Of a stretch of 64,000 nt of DNA, positions 23,309-31,482 are shown one piece after another. The stretch's first letter is position 1, and every line of letters begins with the position of its first letter. A model generated the notes under the pieces. It made no database searches. It had not been told where the DNA came from and saw only the letters and a program-made list of their open reading frames with translations. Position numbers and translations under genes: made by a program. Source of the stretch: Bacteroidia bacterium (GTDB taxonomy: Bacteria; Bacteroidota; Bacteroidia; Bacteroidales; Azobacteroidaceae); the NCBI GenBank assembly GCA_025999115.1, contig BNWW01000002.1, positions 19,684-83,683 of the forward strand, in the 5' to 3' direction.

Positions 23309-25957
23309 ATGCCTGAAACAGACCTCCATAAACGAATAGAAGAACTTGAAACGGAAAATCATATCCTCCGTACCGAAAACAAACGATTGCGGGAGGTTTT
23401 GGGCTTGCCGACTGAAAATACTGTTCAAAAACAGGAGATAATTGCTATTGAAAAAGAAAATACTGCATCGGAAATTACCTCATCCATAAATAAATACAGC
23501 CTTCCAGATGAAAAGATAAAACTCTTCATGTCGCTGTTTCGCGGACGAACTGACATTTATGCAAAACGCTGTTACAGCAAGAATTTCAATAGCAATTATT
23601 ATATTCCTGCCTGCAAAAACGAGTGGGCAAGAGGTCTTTGCGACCGTCCGAAGGTGAAATGTAAAAATTGTTCCAAACGGGAGTTATTGCCTTTAACGGA
23701 GGATGTTATCAACAGTCATTTACGAAACAAGGACGATAATGGAAATGGTATTGTCGGTATCTATCCGCTTTTGCCGGATGATAGTTGTCTGTTTCTCGCC
23801 GTTGATTTTGACGAGAAAAACTGGCAACAGGATATTTCCGCTTTTCGATTGGTTTGTAAGGAATTGAATATTCCGGTAACCATTGAGCGTTCCCGTTCCG
23901 GCAACGGCGCTCATGCTTGGTTTTTTTTCGATGAACCGGTACCGGCAATATCGGCGCGAAAGTTGGGTAATGCGCTTTTGACAAAAGCCATGTCTGTTAG
24001 GCATGAGATAAAATTTACTTCCTACGACCGGATGTTCCCCAATCAGGACTTTATGCCCAAAGGCGGTTTCGGAAATTTGATTGCATTGCCTTTGCAAGGC
24101 GGCGCGAGAAAAAAAGGGAACAGCGAATTTATAGACGAAGATTTTCAAAGTTATCCCGACCAATGGGCGTATTTGGCTTCAATAAAGAAGATTACGATTG
24201 ATGAATTTAAAAAATATCTCGATGAACTTTGCGATGGCAACGGCTTGGGGGAATTAGGCGCTACGGAAACCGATGGAGAAGATACTCCAAAACCTTGGGA
24301 GAGCAAAAAGCCGGAAGTTAAACTTGAAAACAAGGATTTTCCCGATAAACTTATTATCGTTGAAGCGAACAGATTATACATTCCGAAGAGAGATATTAGC
24401 CAAAGGGCGCTCAATCGCATTAAGCGGCTTGCCGCCTTTTCAAATCCACAGTTTTATAAAACACAAAAGATGCGGATGTCCACATACGATATTCCAAGAA
24501 TCATTTATTCATTGGATGAAACAGCTGAGTATATGGGTATTCCGCGTGGATGCAAGTTCTCAGTTATTGACTTGCTCGAAAATGCTCATGTTAATTATCT
24601 GTTTGACGACAAACGAAATCAGGGAAAAGCCATAAATGTCAGTTTTACAGGTACGCTTCGAGAAGAACAGCAATCTGCCGCCAATGCTTTATTCGAACAT
24701 GAAACAGGCGTACTTTCTGTTCCGACCGCTTTCGGAAAGACGGTTATCGGTGCATCACTTATTGCCGAAAGAAAATGCAATACGTTAATATTAGTCCATT
24801 TACAAACTCTGTTCGACCAATGGAAAAAATCGTTGGAACAATTTCTTGAAATCCACGAAACTTTGCCGGAAACAGAAAAAAAGCGTGGGCGTAAAAAGGT
24901 TCGCTCCATTATTGGTCAAATCGGTTCGGGAAAAAACACGGCATCCGGTATTATAGATATTGCGCTTATACAAAGCCTAATCCATGATAATGAAGTAGAT
25001 GAAATAGTGAAAAATTACGGCATGGTCATTGTGGACGAATGTCATCATGCCTCTTCCATCAATTACGAAAAGGTGCTTGGCACGGCCAATGCCCGATATG
25101 TGTATGGCTTAACGGCAACTCCGATTATCCTTACCCAACGGACTGAACATGTGATACGATTGGCCGGTATGTTGACAAATCAAACGGATGCACATATTAT
25201 TACGCTTATTGGAACGGATTCTGCAAAAGTAAAAACGCAAACGATGGAATTTTTATCCAATGTTCCAAACGATGAAAAACTCATCATTATTGCAACCGGA
25301 AAATATGTTGGCGAAGGCTTTGATTATCCGCGTTTAGACACACTTTTTCTCGCCTCGCCGATTGCGTGGAAAGGTACATTGGCGCAATATGCAGGACGGT
25401 TGCATCGCGATTATCCCGGTAAGCAGAATGTTATGATTTACGATTATGTAGATATTCATGTTCCGGTTTTGGAAAGGATGTATCATAAACGGCTGACAGG
25501 CTATTCGCAAATAGGCTATAAAGCATTGGCAGCTAACCAACCCGATAAAATCAATCTGATTTACGATGCCGACAGTTTTGTCCCCGTTATAAAAAATGAT
25601 TTTGCAGAATCGAAAAAAGAAATACTGATTGTCAGCCCATTCCTGCGGAAAAAGCGAATACAAACAATCCTCGAATGGCTAAAAGAGCCTATACAGCAGG
25701 GAATTTCAATTACCGTCATCACTCGTCCTCCCGAATCCTACAAAGACGCAAGGCTAATTCAGGAGTGCATTGCATTGTTGCAATCTGCTGTTTCTGTTAT
25801 CATAAAATCCAATATCCATCAAAAATATATCATCATTGACAACCGGCTTGTTTGGTATGGGAGCATCAACCTGCTCAGTTTTGGTAGTTCGGAAGAAAGT
25901 ATTATGCGCTTGGAATCAAGGGAATTGGCGGCAGAGTTGGAAGCTATAATAAAATAG
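23309..25957 (+). CDS. TOTE-type primase + DEAD/DEAH helicase + PLD-like nuclease fusion
   Basis: This 882-residue protein has four parts. A leucine-zipper coiled coil covers about 5-32. An archaeo-eukaryotic primase-like domain of the TOTE conflict-system type follows (LFRGRTDIYAKR, a C-x5-C/CKNC zinc knuckle, FLAVDFDE catalytic acids). The SF2 helicase has TAFGKT at 473-478, DECH at 576-579, TATP at 602-605 and a motif VI region QYAGRLHR. The C-terminal PLD-like part has HQKYIIID near 837-844. It is likely a defence or conflict protein acting on nucleic acid. TATP runs straight into IILTQRTEH, a second-domain motif; relatives as I recall them have about 80 more residues between, so an in-frame deletion is suspected. 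It is the last gene before the candidate attR. Confidence 0.82.
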   Translation: MPETDLHKRIEELETENHILRTENKRLREVLGLPTENTVQKQEIIAIEKENTASEITSSINKYSLPDEKIKLFMSLFRGRTDIYAKRCYSKNFNSNYYIPACKNEWARGLCDRPKVKCKNCSKRELLPLTEDVINSHLRNKDDNGNGIVGIYPLLPDDSCLFLAVDFDEKNWQQDISAFRLVCKELNIPVTIERSRSGNGAHAWFFFDEPVPAISARKLGNALLTKAMSVRHEIKFTSYDRMFPNQDFMPKGGFGNLIALPLQGGARKKGNSEFIDEDFQSYPDQWAYLASIKKITIDEFKKYLDELCDGNGLGELGATETDGEDTPKPWESKKPEVKLENKDFPDKLIIVEANRLYIPKRDISQRALNRIKRLAAFSNPQFYKTQKMRMSTYDIPRIIYSLDETAEYMGIPRGCKFSVIDLLENAHVNYLFDDKRNQGKAINVSFTGTLREEQQSAANALFEHETGVLSVPTAFGKTVIGASLIAERKCNTLILVHLQTLFDQWKKSLEQFLEIHETLPETEKKRGRKKVRSIIGQIGSGKNTASGIIDIALIQSLIHDNEVDEIVKNYGMVIVDECHHASSINYEKVLGTANARYVYGLTATPIILTQRTEHVIRLAGMLTNQTDAHIITLIGTDSAKVKTQTMEFLSNVPNDEKLIIIATGKYVGEGFDYPRLDTLFLASPIAWKGTLAQYAGRLHRDYPGKQNVMIYDYVDIHVPVLERMYHKRLTGYSQIGYKALAANQPDKINLIYDADSFVPVIKNDFAESKKEILIVSPFLRKKRIQTILEWLKEPIQQGISITVITRPPESYKDARLIQECIALLQSAVSVIIKSNIHQKYIIIDNRLVWYGSINLLSFGSSEESIMRLESRELAAELEAIIK

Positions 25958-26011
25958 AAAATTGTAAAAACAATACTTTGTTAAGATATTGAATGATTGA
26001 CGGTTGTGAGT

Positions 26012-26039
26012 GTAGTTCATCTTCTGTCCATACCGCAAA
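26012..26039 (+). mobile_element. Candidate attR of the HXS-bearing integrative element
   Basis: This is the second copy of TAGTTC-N7-GTCCATACCGCAAA; the 7 central bases are ATCTTCT here against TTACCCC at 11464-11470. It lies 54 bp after the helicase stop and before a gene with ordinary chromosomal character. With the copy at 11457 it encloses about 14.5 kb beginning with the integrase. Confidence 0.55.
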
Positions 26040-26046
26040 TGCAAAC

Positions 26047-26088
26047 GCTAATAGTCTAAAAATATAATTATTAGCATTTTTGTTTTTT
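26047..26088 (+). terminator. Rho-independent terminator
   Basis: A 7-bp stem GCTAATA / TATTAGC with a 15-nt loop is followed by TTTTTGTTTTTTTG. It lies after the helicase gene and before the SDR promoter. Confidence 0.65.
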
Positions 26089-26152
26089 TGTATTTGCACA
26101 ACTGTTAACCAATATTATAGATTTGATCTATTTTATAATAGAAATCATTCGT

Positions 26153-26182
26153 TTTGTTTATTGAAAATAATTCGTATCTTTG
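26153..26182 (+). promoter_or_regulatory. Promoter of SDR gene (TTTG-N18-TATCTTTG)
   Basis: The -7 element TATCTTTG is at 26175-26182 and TTTG at 26153-26156, spaced 18 bp, close to the Bacteroidota consensus. The start codon follows 36 bp later. Confidence 0.7.
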
Positions 26183-26218
26183 TGAAAAGTTATTCAAACA
26201 TTCTAAACAAATTAAAAG

Positions 26219-26995
26219 ATGGAACACAAAATTCACAATTATTACAGTAAGTTTGATGGTAAATTAGCCATCGTAACAGGTGCCGGTTCGGGTATCGGAT
26301 TGGCAACAGCAAGACAATTAGCTGATTTTGGAGCAACGGTAATCGGCGCAGATGTTTCGCGTCCTCGCCTCGAAGAAGTGGAAAAGGAGTTGGGAAAAGC
26401 CTTTATCCCGGTTGTTGTGGATATTTCGGCACACGATGGACCTGCAAAAATTGTGGCTGCCGCCAAAGGTAAAAATATTGATATTCTGGTTAATAATGCC
26501 GGGATTATGGATGGCTTTTTGCCTCTTACGGAGTTAGACGACAACACATGGAACAAAGTGATTGCCATTAATACCACCGCCATGATGCGCTTGTGCCGTC
26601 AGGTAATTTCCGGAATGATTAAAGCTGGGCATGGTGCGATTGTGAACATTTCGTCGGAAGCTTCGTTGCGTGCCTCTTGCGCTGGTTTGGCTTATTCGGT
26701 ATCGAAACATGCGGTAAATGGCATTACCAAGCATATTGCCGCCATTTATGGAAAAGATGGTATCCGCTGCAATGCAGTTGCACCCGGAGCTGTGGCTACC
26801 AATGTGGGTGGTGCTTTCTTGTCGGAATTAGCCAAGGAACGTTTGGTGCCTATCATGGGGGCTACCATGAATTTTGCGGGTCAAGCGCAACCCGAAGAAT
26901 TGGCCCGTTTAATCTGCTATTTAGCAGATGATTTGGCGGCTTCTAATATTAATGGAGTGATTTTGCCTTGCGATGGCGGGTGGTCGGTAATGTAG
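26219..26995 (+). CDS. Short-chain dehydrogenase/reductase (SDR)
   Basis: This 258-residue classical SDR has the cofactor motif TGAGSGIG at 20-27, DV after the second strand (cofactor preference region), the structural NNAG, catalytic Ser in VNISSEASL and the YSVSK active-site motif. It ends with the conserved NGVILPCDGGWSV. It is probably a cytoplasmic NAD(P)-dependent oxidoreductase acting on a hydroxy/keto substrate; the family does not reveal which. It has its own promoter and stands alone. It follows the candidate attR and may be the first host gene outside the element or a passenger near it. Confidence 0.85.
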   Translation: MEHKIHNYYSKFDGKLAIVTGAGSGIGLATARQLADFGATVIGADVSRPRLEEVEKELGKAFIPVVVDISAHDGPAKIVAAAKGKNIDILVNNAGIMDGFLPLTELDDNTWNKVIAINTTAMMRLCRQVISGMIKAGHGAIVNISSEASLRASCAGLAYSVSKHAVNGITKHIAAIYGKDGIRCNAVAPGAVATNVGGAFLSELAKERLVPIMGATMNFAGQAQPEELARLICYLADDLAASNINGVILPCDGGWSVM

Positions 26996-27002
26996 TGTCG
27001 CT

Positions 27003-27305
27003 TTCTACGGATTATTTTATGGTCGGAAAGACCGTATTTTCATAGGTCAAAAATATTTCTTACAATTCCGAGTGTATATTGACAAATTCGGTGAGAAAAA
27101 AGGCGACTATTGTTTGGTTGCGGATTTAGACAATAAAATTATCGGTGCAGTAGAGCCGATTTATGTATTGCCTAAAGAAATGGGCAATCAAAAGGCGTAC
27201 AAGTATGTAAATATGGCTGTTTTGTATTACGATTTGGTAAAAAGTCTGCCGATTAAAGCGACACCGCCAAAGTGTATTTTTTATAATAAACAACCCGCAA
27301 AATAG
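27003..27305 (+). pseudogene. GNAT acetyltransferase-like fragment
   Basis: The frame is open from the end of the SDR gene without a convincing start (the first candidate, GTG at 27072, is inside the domain). It contains VYIDKFGEKKGDYCLVADLDNKIIGAV, close to the central strands of small GNAT acetyltransferases that normally continue with a WVRI-type strand and the acetyl-CoA-binding loop. Those are missing: the sequence veers to EPIYVLPKEMGNQKAYKYVN and ends. A later VNMAVLYYDLV resembles the family's C-terminal YxxxGF helix. I read it as a decayed gene with internal loss. The evidence is a partial match by eye. Confidence 0.45.
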
Positions 27306-27429
27306 CGCAATAATTATTTACAATGCAAAGATACAAAGATTGTTCTGAACTGACAAGTGTTTTTGATTTTTTTGAGAGGGGCAAGTCCGAACAATAACTC
27401 ACTTTCTGCGAATGATTTATTTGCATAAA

Positions 27430-27663
27430 ATGGAAAAGAAAATATTGATTATCAACGGACATCCCGACCGGGAAAGTTTTAATTACGTCCTGCACGAGGC
27501 GTACAAAGAAAGTGCGCTGTCGGTAAAGAAACTCAATCCGCAAGCTGAAAATCCCATCACGATTCACCAAAATGACGAAAACCCAATCTCAAACACCAAA
27601 ACCTCCGACCGGGTACCAATCCGAAACGGCGGCCCCCACAACCCCAATCCCGAAGAAACATAA
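27430..27663 (+). pseudogene. Flavodoxin-like NAD(P)H oxidoreductase, N-terminal fragment
   Basis: ATG at 27430 begins MEKKILIINGHPDRESFNYVLHEAYK, the first strand and nucleotide-binding turn of flavodoxin-fold NAD(P)H oxidoreductases (KefF/MdaB-like). After about 40 residues the match ends and the remaining frame is antisense to the 3' end of the metallophosphoesterase gene, so the rest of the gene has been lost at this junction. It is probably non-functional. Together with the acetyltransferase fragment it marks 27.0-27.6 kb as a site of past deletion next to the integrated element. Confidence 0.6.
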
Positions 27664-28673
27664 TATTGCGTATCGCCTTTTCTCAAATAACCGTGCGCCT
27701 TTTCAAACAAAACGTGAGTTAAAAGGCTAAACGGCCATAGTTGCCCCTCATGCGTATGCCCCGAAAACTGTAAATCAATGCCGGCCGCTTGCGCTTCCTC
27801 CAAATGATGCGGCTCGTGATCCAAAAGGAACAACGCTTGCGTTTTATCCAAATTTCCGGTTAAATCACTCAACGGCAATCGCGAAAGACTGCGTTGCGAA
27901 TCATCTCGCCCGATGATCCAAAAACAACTGTCGATTTGTACGGCTTGGTCGATTAACAAATGAATGTTCGTCTTTTTCAGGAAATCCAAACTCGCTTTGA
28001 TACCGCTTAAATATTCGTGATTACCCAAACACATATACGTTCCCAAAGGCGATTGCAGCCGGTTCAATTCTTCATACATCCGTTCGCGTTCGAGCGGAAG
28101 AACATTGTTGTCGACCACATCGCCTGCAATCCAAATCATGTCGGGATGCTGATTATTAATCAGTTGCACATATTGTTGCAACCGTTTTTTGTCGTTCGCC
28201 ACGCCCAAATGCAAATCGCTGACGGCCACTACTTTCAAACTTTTGTATTTCGCGTTTGACCGGGCAATGCTAATTTTTTGTTCGACAATTTGCGGATGTG
28301 TAAAACGATAATAACCGATGGCTAAAACGATGATAATCAAACCATATCCGATACTCATTTGCCATATACGCAACGATTTCCGTATTTGTTTTTTGAAAAA
28401 TAACAGAATTAAATCGCTCAACAACAACCAAATCGTTAAATAAAGCATAAATCCCATCCAAACCGTCCCGATGGAATAGAAGATTTTTTGGATTTCCAGC
28501 GGCAAAATATTCCGGCCTAACATGGCGATAATGAACGAACTGTAAGCTACAAAAAACGCAATTCCGTATCCGATACGAACGGATTTTCGTTTGGGCAACG
28601 CCCGCCAACCGCCCCAAAAAAGATAAGCGTTTACCGCCGTAAAAATCACAAAAACAAGAATAAAAATTTTCAT
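27564..28673 (-). CDS. Membrane-anchored calcineurin-like metallophosphoesterase
   Basis: This protein has 369 residues from ATG 28673 (14 bp after the kinase stop; an upstream frame extension would overlap the kinase). Four hydrophobic helices fill about the first 120 residues. The metallophosphoesterase domain follows with DLHLG, GDVVDN, GNHEY and GHTHEGQ, which provide the two-metal site. It is of the YkuE-like type. It is the last gene of the Pho-like operon, so it may release phosphate from an envelope substrate or lipid under phosphate control; the substrate is not evident. The 3' end overlaps the antisense flavodoxin-fold fragment, but its own C-terminus appears complete. Confidence 0.82.
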   Translation of the reverse strand: MKIFILVFVIFTAVNAYLFWGGWRALPKRKSVRIGYGIAFFVAYSSFIIAMLGRNILPLEIQKIFYSIGTVWMGFMLYLTIWLLLSDLILLFFKKQIRKSLRIWQMSIGYGLIIIVLAIGYYRFTHPQIVEQKISIARSNAKYKSLKVVAVSDLHLGVANDKKRLQQYVQLINNQHPDMIWIAGDVVDNNVLPLERERMYEELNRLQSPLGTYMCLGNHEYLSGIKASLDFLKKTNIHLLIDQAVQIDSCFWIIGRDDSQRSLSRLPLSDLTGNLDKTQALFLLDHEPHHLEEAQAAGIDLQFSGHTHEGQLWPFSLLTHVLFEKAHGYLRKGDTQYYVSSGLGLWGPPFRIGTRSEVLVFEIGFSSFW

Positions 28674-28686
28674 AAATAATTGAATA

Positions 28687-30069
28687 TTAACTTTTTTGTA
28701 AACTAAATCGAAATTCCAATCCGCCGTCGTAACGATTCTGTGCATAGATGTTCCCCTGATGAAAAGCGACGGCGTCTTTCACTATCGAAAGTCCCAATCC
28801 CGAACCGCCCTGATCGCGCGAACGACCTTTATTGATTTGATAAAACCGCTCGAAAATATGCTCGAGATGCTCTTCTGCCACGCCTTTTCCGTTGTCGGCA
28901 AACGAAAAATAATGCGAATGTTCGTCGGAATAACTGTGAATCGTGATATGAATATTTTTCCCCGCATATTTCAAGGCATTATCCATCAAATTGCGGAAAA
29001 TATTGTACAACAAAACATAATTGCCTTCCACCGTGAGCGTTTTATCCAAATCGATGGTTACCGTAAATCCTTGTTGCTCCAAGGTTTCCTTCAAATTGAT
29101 TTCGACTAACTCGGTCAGCATATCATAAATATTGACCGATTCTTTGGTGAAATATTGCGGCGAACTCGACGCTTTGGTCAATAATCCGGTATCCTGAATA
29201 ATGTCCGACAGGCGAATAATCTGTTTCAGAGCGCGTTGCAGAAAATTCATCCGTCTTTCTTCAGGCATATTTTTAAATTCGACCAATGTTTCCAAATAGC
29301 CGCGCACACCGGCTACGGGCGTTCGCAATTCGTGTGCAATATTACCAATCGTATCCGTCAGTTCTTTTTCTTGGATTTCTTTCTCGCTTAATTTGTGAAT
29401 CGTAATTTCAAAACTCTTGTCTTCAAAAATAGAAACGTGTATCCGGAACGACAATCCGTGCGCCGAAATGCGGTATTCAAAATTGTTTTCTTTTTCGTGA
29501 TTCCGGAGAAAACGTGATAAGGGTTGAAATATTTCGTGATCGAATAAGATCGACGGATCGAACGTGATGGTATCCAAAATGGTATTTAAATATTGGATAA
29601 ACACCGAATTAACGTATCTGTTTTGCCGGTCGGACAAAAAGTACGCTACGCCGAATTGCGCCTCGCGAAAATGCCGGAACAATTTTGTTTCTTCAAATTC
29701 TATCGTTTTCCGGCTCTCCGTCAAATCGTTATGCAAGCCGAGAATACTATTCAATATCTCCCGGATATTAGGATCTTGGGTATCGAAAACAGTAGGCAAC
29801 CGGTCGTGCTGCCGCAAATAGGCAACCGCATATTTTAATGTATTCAACGAATCAATAAACGTTCGATGCAGGCAGATTACCAACCACACGATAATCGTCG
29901 AAAAGCAAATCGCCAACCAAATAAAAACCACGTTGGGTTGAATATCGGCGGAGATAATCACTTCTAATTTTTTTTGTTCGTAAACATAAAAACCGATCAA
30001 CAATCCCGCAAAAAGGATAATCAATCCGATTAGATACAGATGAAACCGAAGAATTTGCTTAATTTTCAT
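28687..30069 (-). CDS. phoR: Sensor histidine kinase, PhoR-like
   Basis: This 460-residue protein has two transmembrane helices near the N-terminus (about 10-32 and 44-66) with almost no periplasmic loop, as in PhoR-type kinases that sense through a partner. A PAS-like segment comes next, then the HisKA motif HELRTPVAGVRGYLE (phospho-accepting His) and a HATPase with NLMDNALKYA, FADNGKGV and GGSGLGLSIVKD. It overlaps the response regulator gene by 11 bp. It lies in one operon with PhoU and Pst-like genes, so it most likely controls the phosphate response. All kinase motifs are intact. Confidence 0.85.
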   Translation of the reverse strand: MKIKQILRFHLYLIGLIILFAGLLIGFYVYEQKKLEVIISADIQPNVVFIWLAICFSTIIVWLVICLHRTFIDSLNTLKYAVAYLRQHDRLPTVFDTQDPNIREILNSILGLHNDLTESRKTIEFEETKLFRHFREAQFGVAYFLSDRQNRYVNSVFIQYLNTILDTITFDPSILFDHEIFQPLSRFLRNHEKENNFEYRISAHGLSFRIHVSIFEDKSFEITIHKLSEKEIQEKELTDTIGNIAHELRTPVAGVRGYLETLVEFKNMPEERRMNFLQRALKQIIRLSDIIQDTGLLTKASSSPQYFTKESVNIYDMLTELVEINLKETLEQQGFTVTIDLDKTLTVEGNYVLLYNIFRNLMDNALKYAGKNIHITIHSYSDEHSHYFSFADNGKGVAEEHLEHIFERFYQINKGRSRDQGGSGLGLSIVKDAVAFHQGNIYAQNRYDGGLEFRFSLQKS

Positions 30070-30775
30070 GGATTCCCTTGCCGGCCGCTTCGTAGAAAGA
30101 ATAACCGTAACCCGAACGATTGTGAATATAATGACCGTAATCGTTCATCTTTTTGCGCAAACGGGCGATATGCACATCCACCGTTCGTTCCAAAACATAA
30201 CTCTCGTTCGGCCACACTTGTTTCAAAATTTCGGCCCTCGTGTGAATCTTTGTAGGCGATTCCATCAACAGGTGCAACAATTCGTATTCGGTTTTTGTGA
30301 GCGCAATCACTTCGTTCTTGATTTTTACAACCCTCGATTCGAGATATATTTTTACATCACCGATGGCAATATATTCACTATTTCTGTTGGCGTGCGGTTG
30401 ATGCAATTGTTCGCGTCGCAAAATGGCTCTCACGCGGGCAATCACTTCTTTTATCGAAAACGGTTTGAAAATATAATCGTCGCCGCCAATTGCAAATCCC
30501 GTCAGTAAATCGTTTTCCGTGTTTTTAGCCGAAAGAAAGATGATCGGTGTGAAATTTTCCGATTTACGCAATTTTTCGGCTACGCGCAAACCCGAAAGAC
30601 CGCCCATCATAATATCCAAAATAATGATTTGATATTCGTCGGACACAACTTTTTTCAAAGCTTCTTCGCCCGATGTGGCTATATCTACTGTAAAGCCTTC
30701 GTTTTCCAAATTGAATTGAAGTATTTCACAAATACTCTCTTCGTCGTCCACAATCAGTAGCTTTTTTGTTTCCAT
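30059..30775 (-). CDS. phoB: OmpR/PhoB-family response regulator
   Basis: This 238-residue protein has a receiver domain with acidic pair DDEE near the N-terminus, phospho-acceptor in IILDIMMGG, Thr/Ser in IIFLSAKN and Lys in FKPF. A C-terminal winged helix (about 135-228) carries the recognition region RTVDVHIARLRKKMNDYG. It is the partner of the adjacent kinase, whose gene it overlaps. It lies 13 bp after the PhoU-like gene. In this context it is the likely PhoB equivalent; its target sites cannot be named from this window. Confidence 0.87.
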   Translation of the reverse strand: METKKLLIVDDEESICEILQFNLENEGFTVDIATSGEEALKKVVSDEYQIIILDIMMGGLSGLRVAEKLRKSENFTPIIFLSAKNTENDLLTGFAIGGDDYIFKPFSIKEVIARVRAILRREQLHQPHANRNSEYIAIGDVKIYLESRVVKIKNEVIALTKTEYELLHLLMESPTKIHTRAEILKQVWPNESYVLERTVDVHIARLRKKMNDYGHYIHNRSGYGYSFYEAAGKGIHEN

Positions 30776-30788
30776 CTTTTGCTTTTTG

Positions 30789-31478
30789 TTAGTGTGTATT
30801 TTTTTGTTTGTGTCGTATATCGACCCCTTCTATTGCGTAAATCGCCGATCTACCGATATTTAAAACGTATTCTTCCATTTTTTTCAACAAATAGGTCATC
30901 TCATGAATCAACAGGATGGTGCGAATGTCATTTTCGGTCATCGGGAAATCTTGAAAAGCGCTTACCAAATGTGTCGATAACTCCGTTTGCAGTTGTTTAA
31001 TATCGCTTTCGCTCTGTAGGACACGGTATATTTCTTCTTTGTTTTCTTTTATAAAAGCGCACATCACGGAATGAAACGTACTTAGAAGAATTAAAAGCAT
31101 TTTTTTGAGTGTTGTCCTGAAATAAAGATAATCAGGCAAATGGATTTGACAGGTTTGTAACATCCGGGCGATGTCGATCAGCAAGTTGCCGATATGTTCT
31201 ACCCGGATAATTATTTGGAAAGATGATAAGATTTTTCTAAACAGGGAGGCTTTGGGAACGAGCAGTATCATCAACATCGACAAAATAGAAGAACTTTCCG
31301 TATCTCGGTTGTTGATTTCATTTTCATTATTAAGCATACGCTCGAGAATTTCCTGTTTTTCTTCCTGCTCCAACATCCATACGAGCCATTCGAATTGACG
31401 AATCAGCAAGGCGCTCATTTTTTCGATGCTATGTAGCGCTTCTTCGTACCGGATATTTCGTATGTTGTTGATTCTCAT
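30789..31478 (-). CDS. phoU: PhoU-like regulator
   Basis: This 229-residue all-helical protein is of PhoU length, with two repeats of a three-helix bundle. The conserved E-x3-D-x-like metal-binding positions can be seen weakly (EEKQEILERMLNNENEINNRD; MTENDIRTILLIHEM), and RVEHIGNLLIDIARML corresponds to the strongly conserved RIADYA/V-type segment. PhoU connects the Pst complex to the PhoR kinase. The gene lies 4 bp after pstB and 13 bp before the response regulator, exactly the expected place. The sequence is more divergent than usual for PhoU, in keeping with the divergent Pst proteins beside it. Confidence 0.75.
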   Translation of the reverse strand: MRINNIRNIRYEEALHSIEKMSALLIRQFEWLVWMLEQEEKQEILERMLNNENEINNRDTESSSILSMLMILLVPKASLFRKILSSFQIIIRVEHIGNLLIDIARMLQTCQIHLPDYLYFRTTLKKMLLILLSTFHSVMCAFIKENKEEIYRVLQSESDIKQLQTELSTHLVSAFQDFPMTENDIRTILLIHEMTYLLKKMEEYVLNIGRSAIYAIEGVDIRHKQKNTH

Positions 31479-31482
31479 GAAT

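Noticed and set aside
27326..27333. TATCTTTG on the minus strand as a promoter
   Set aside because: It points into the acetyltransferase-like fragment in antisense with no gene downstream; possibly an orphan of a lost gene, not annotated.
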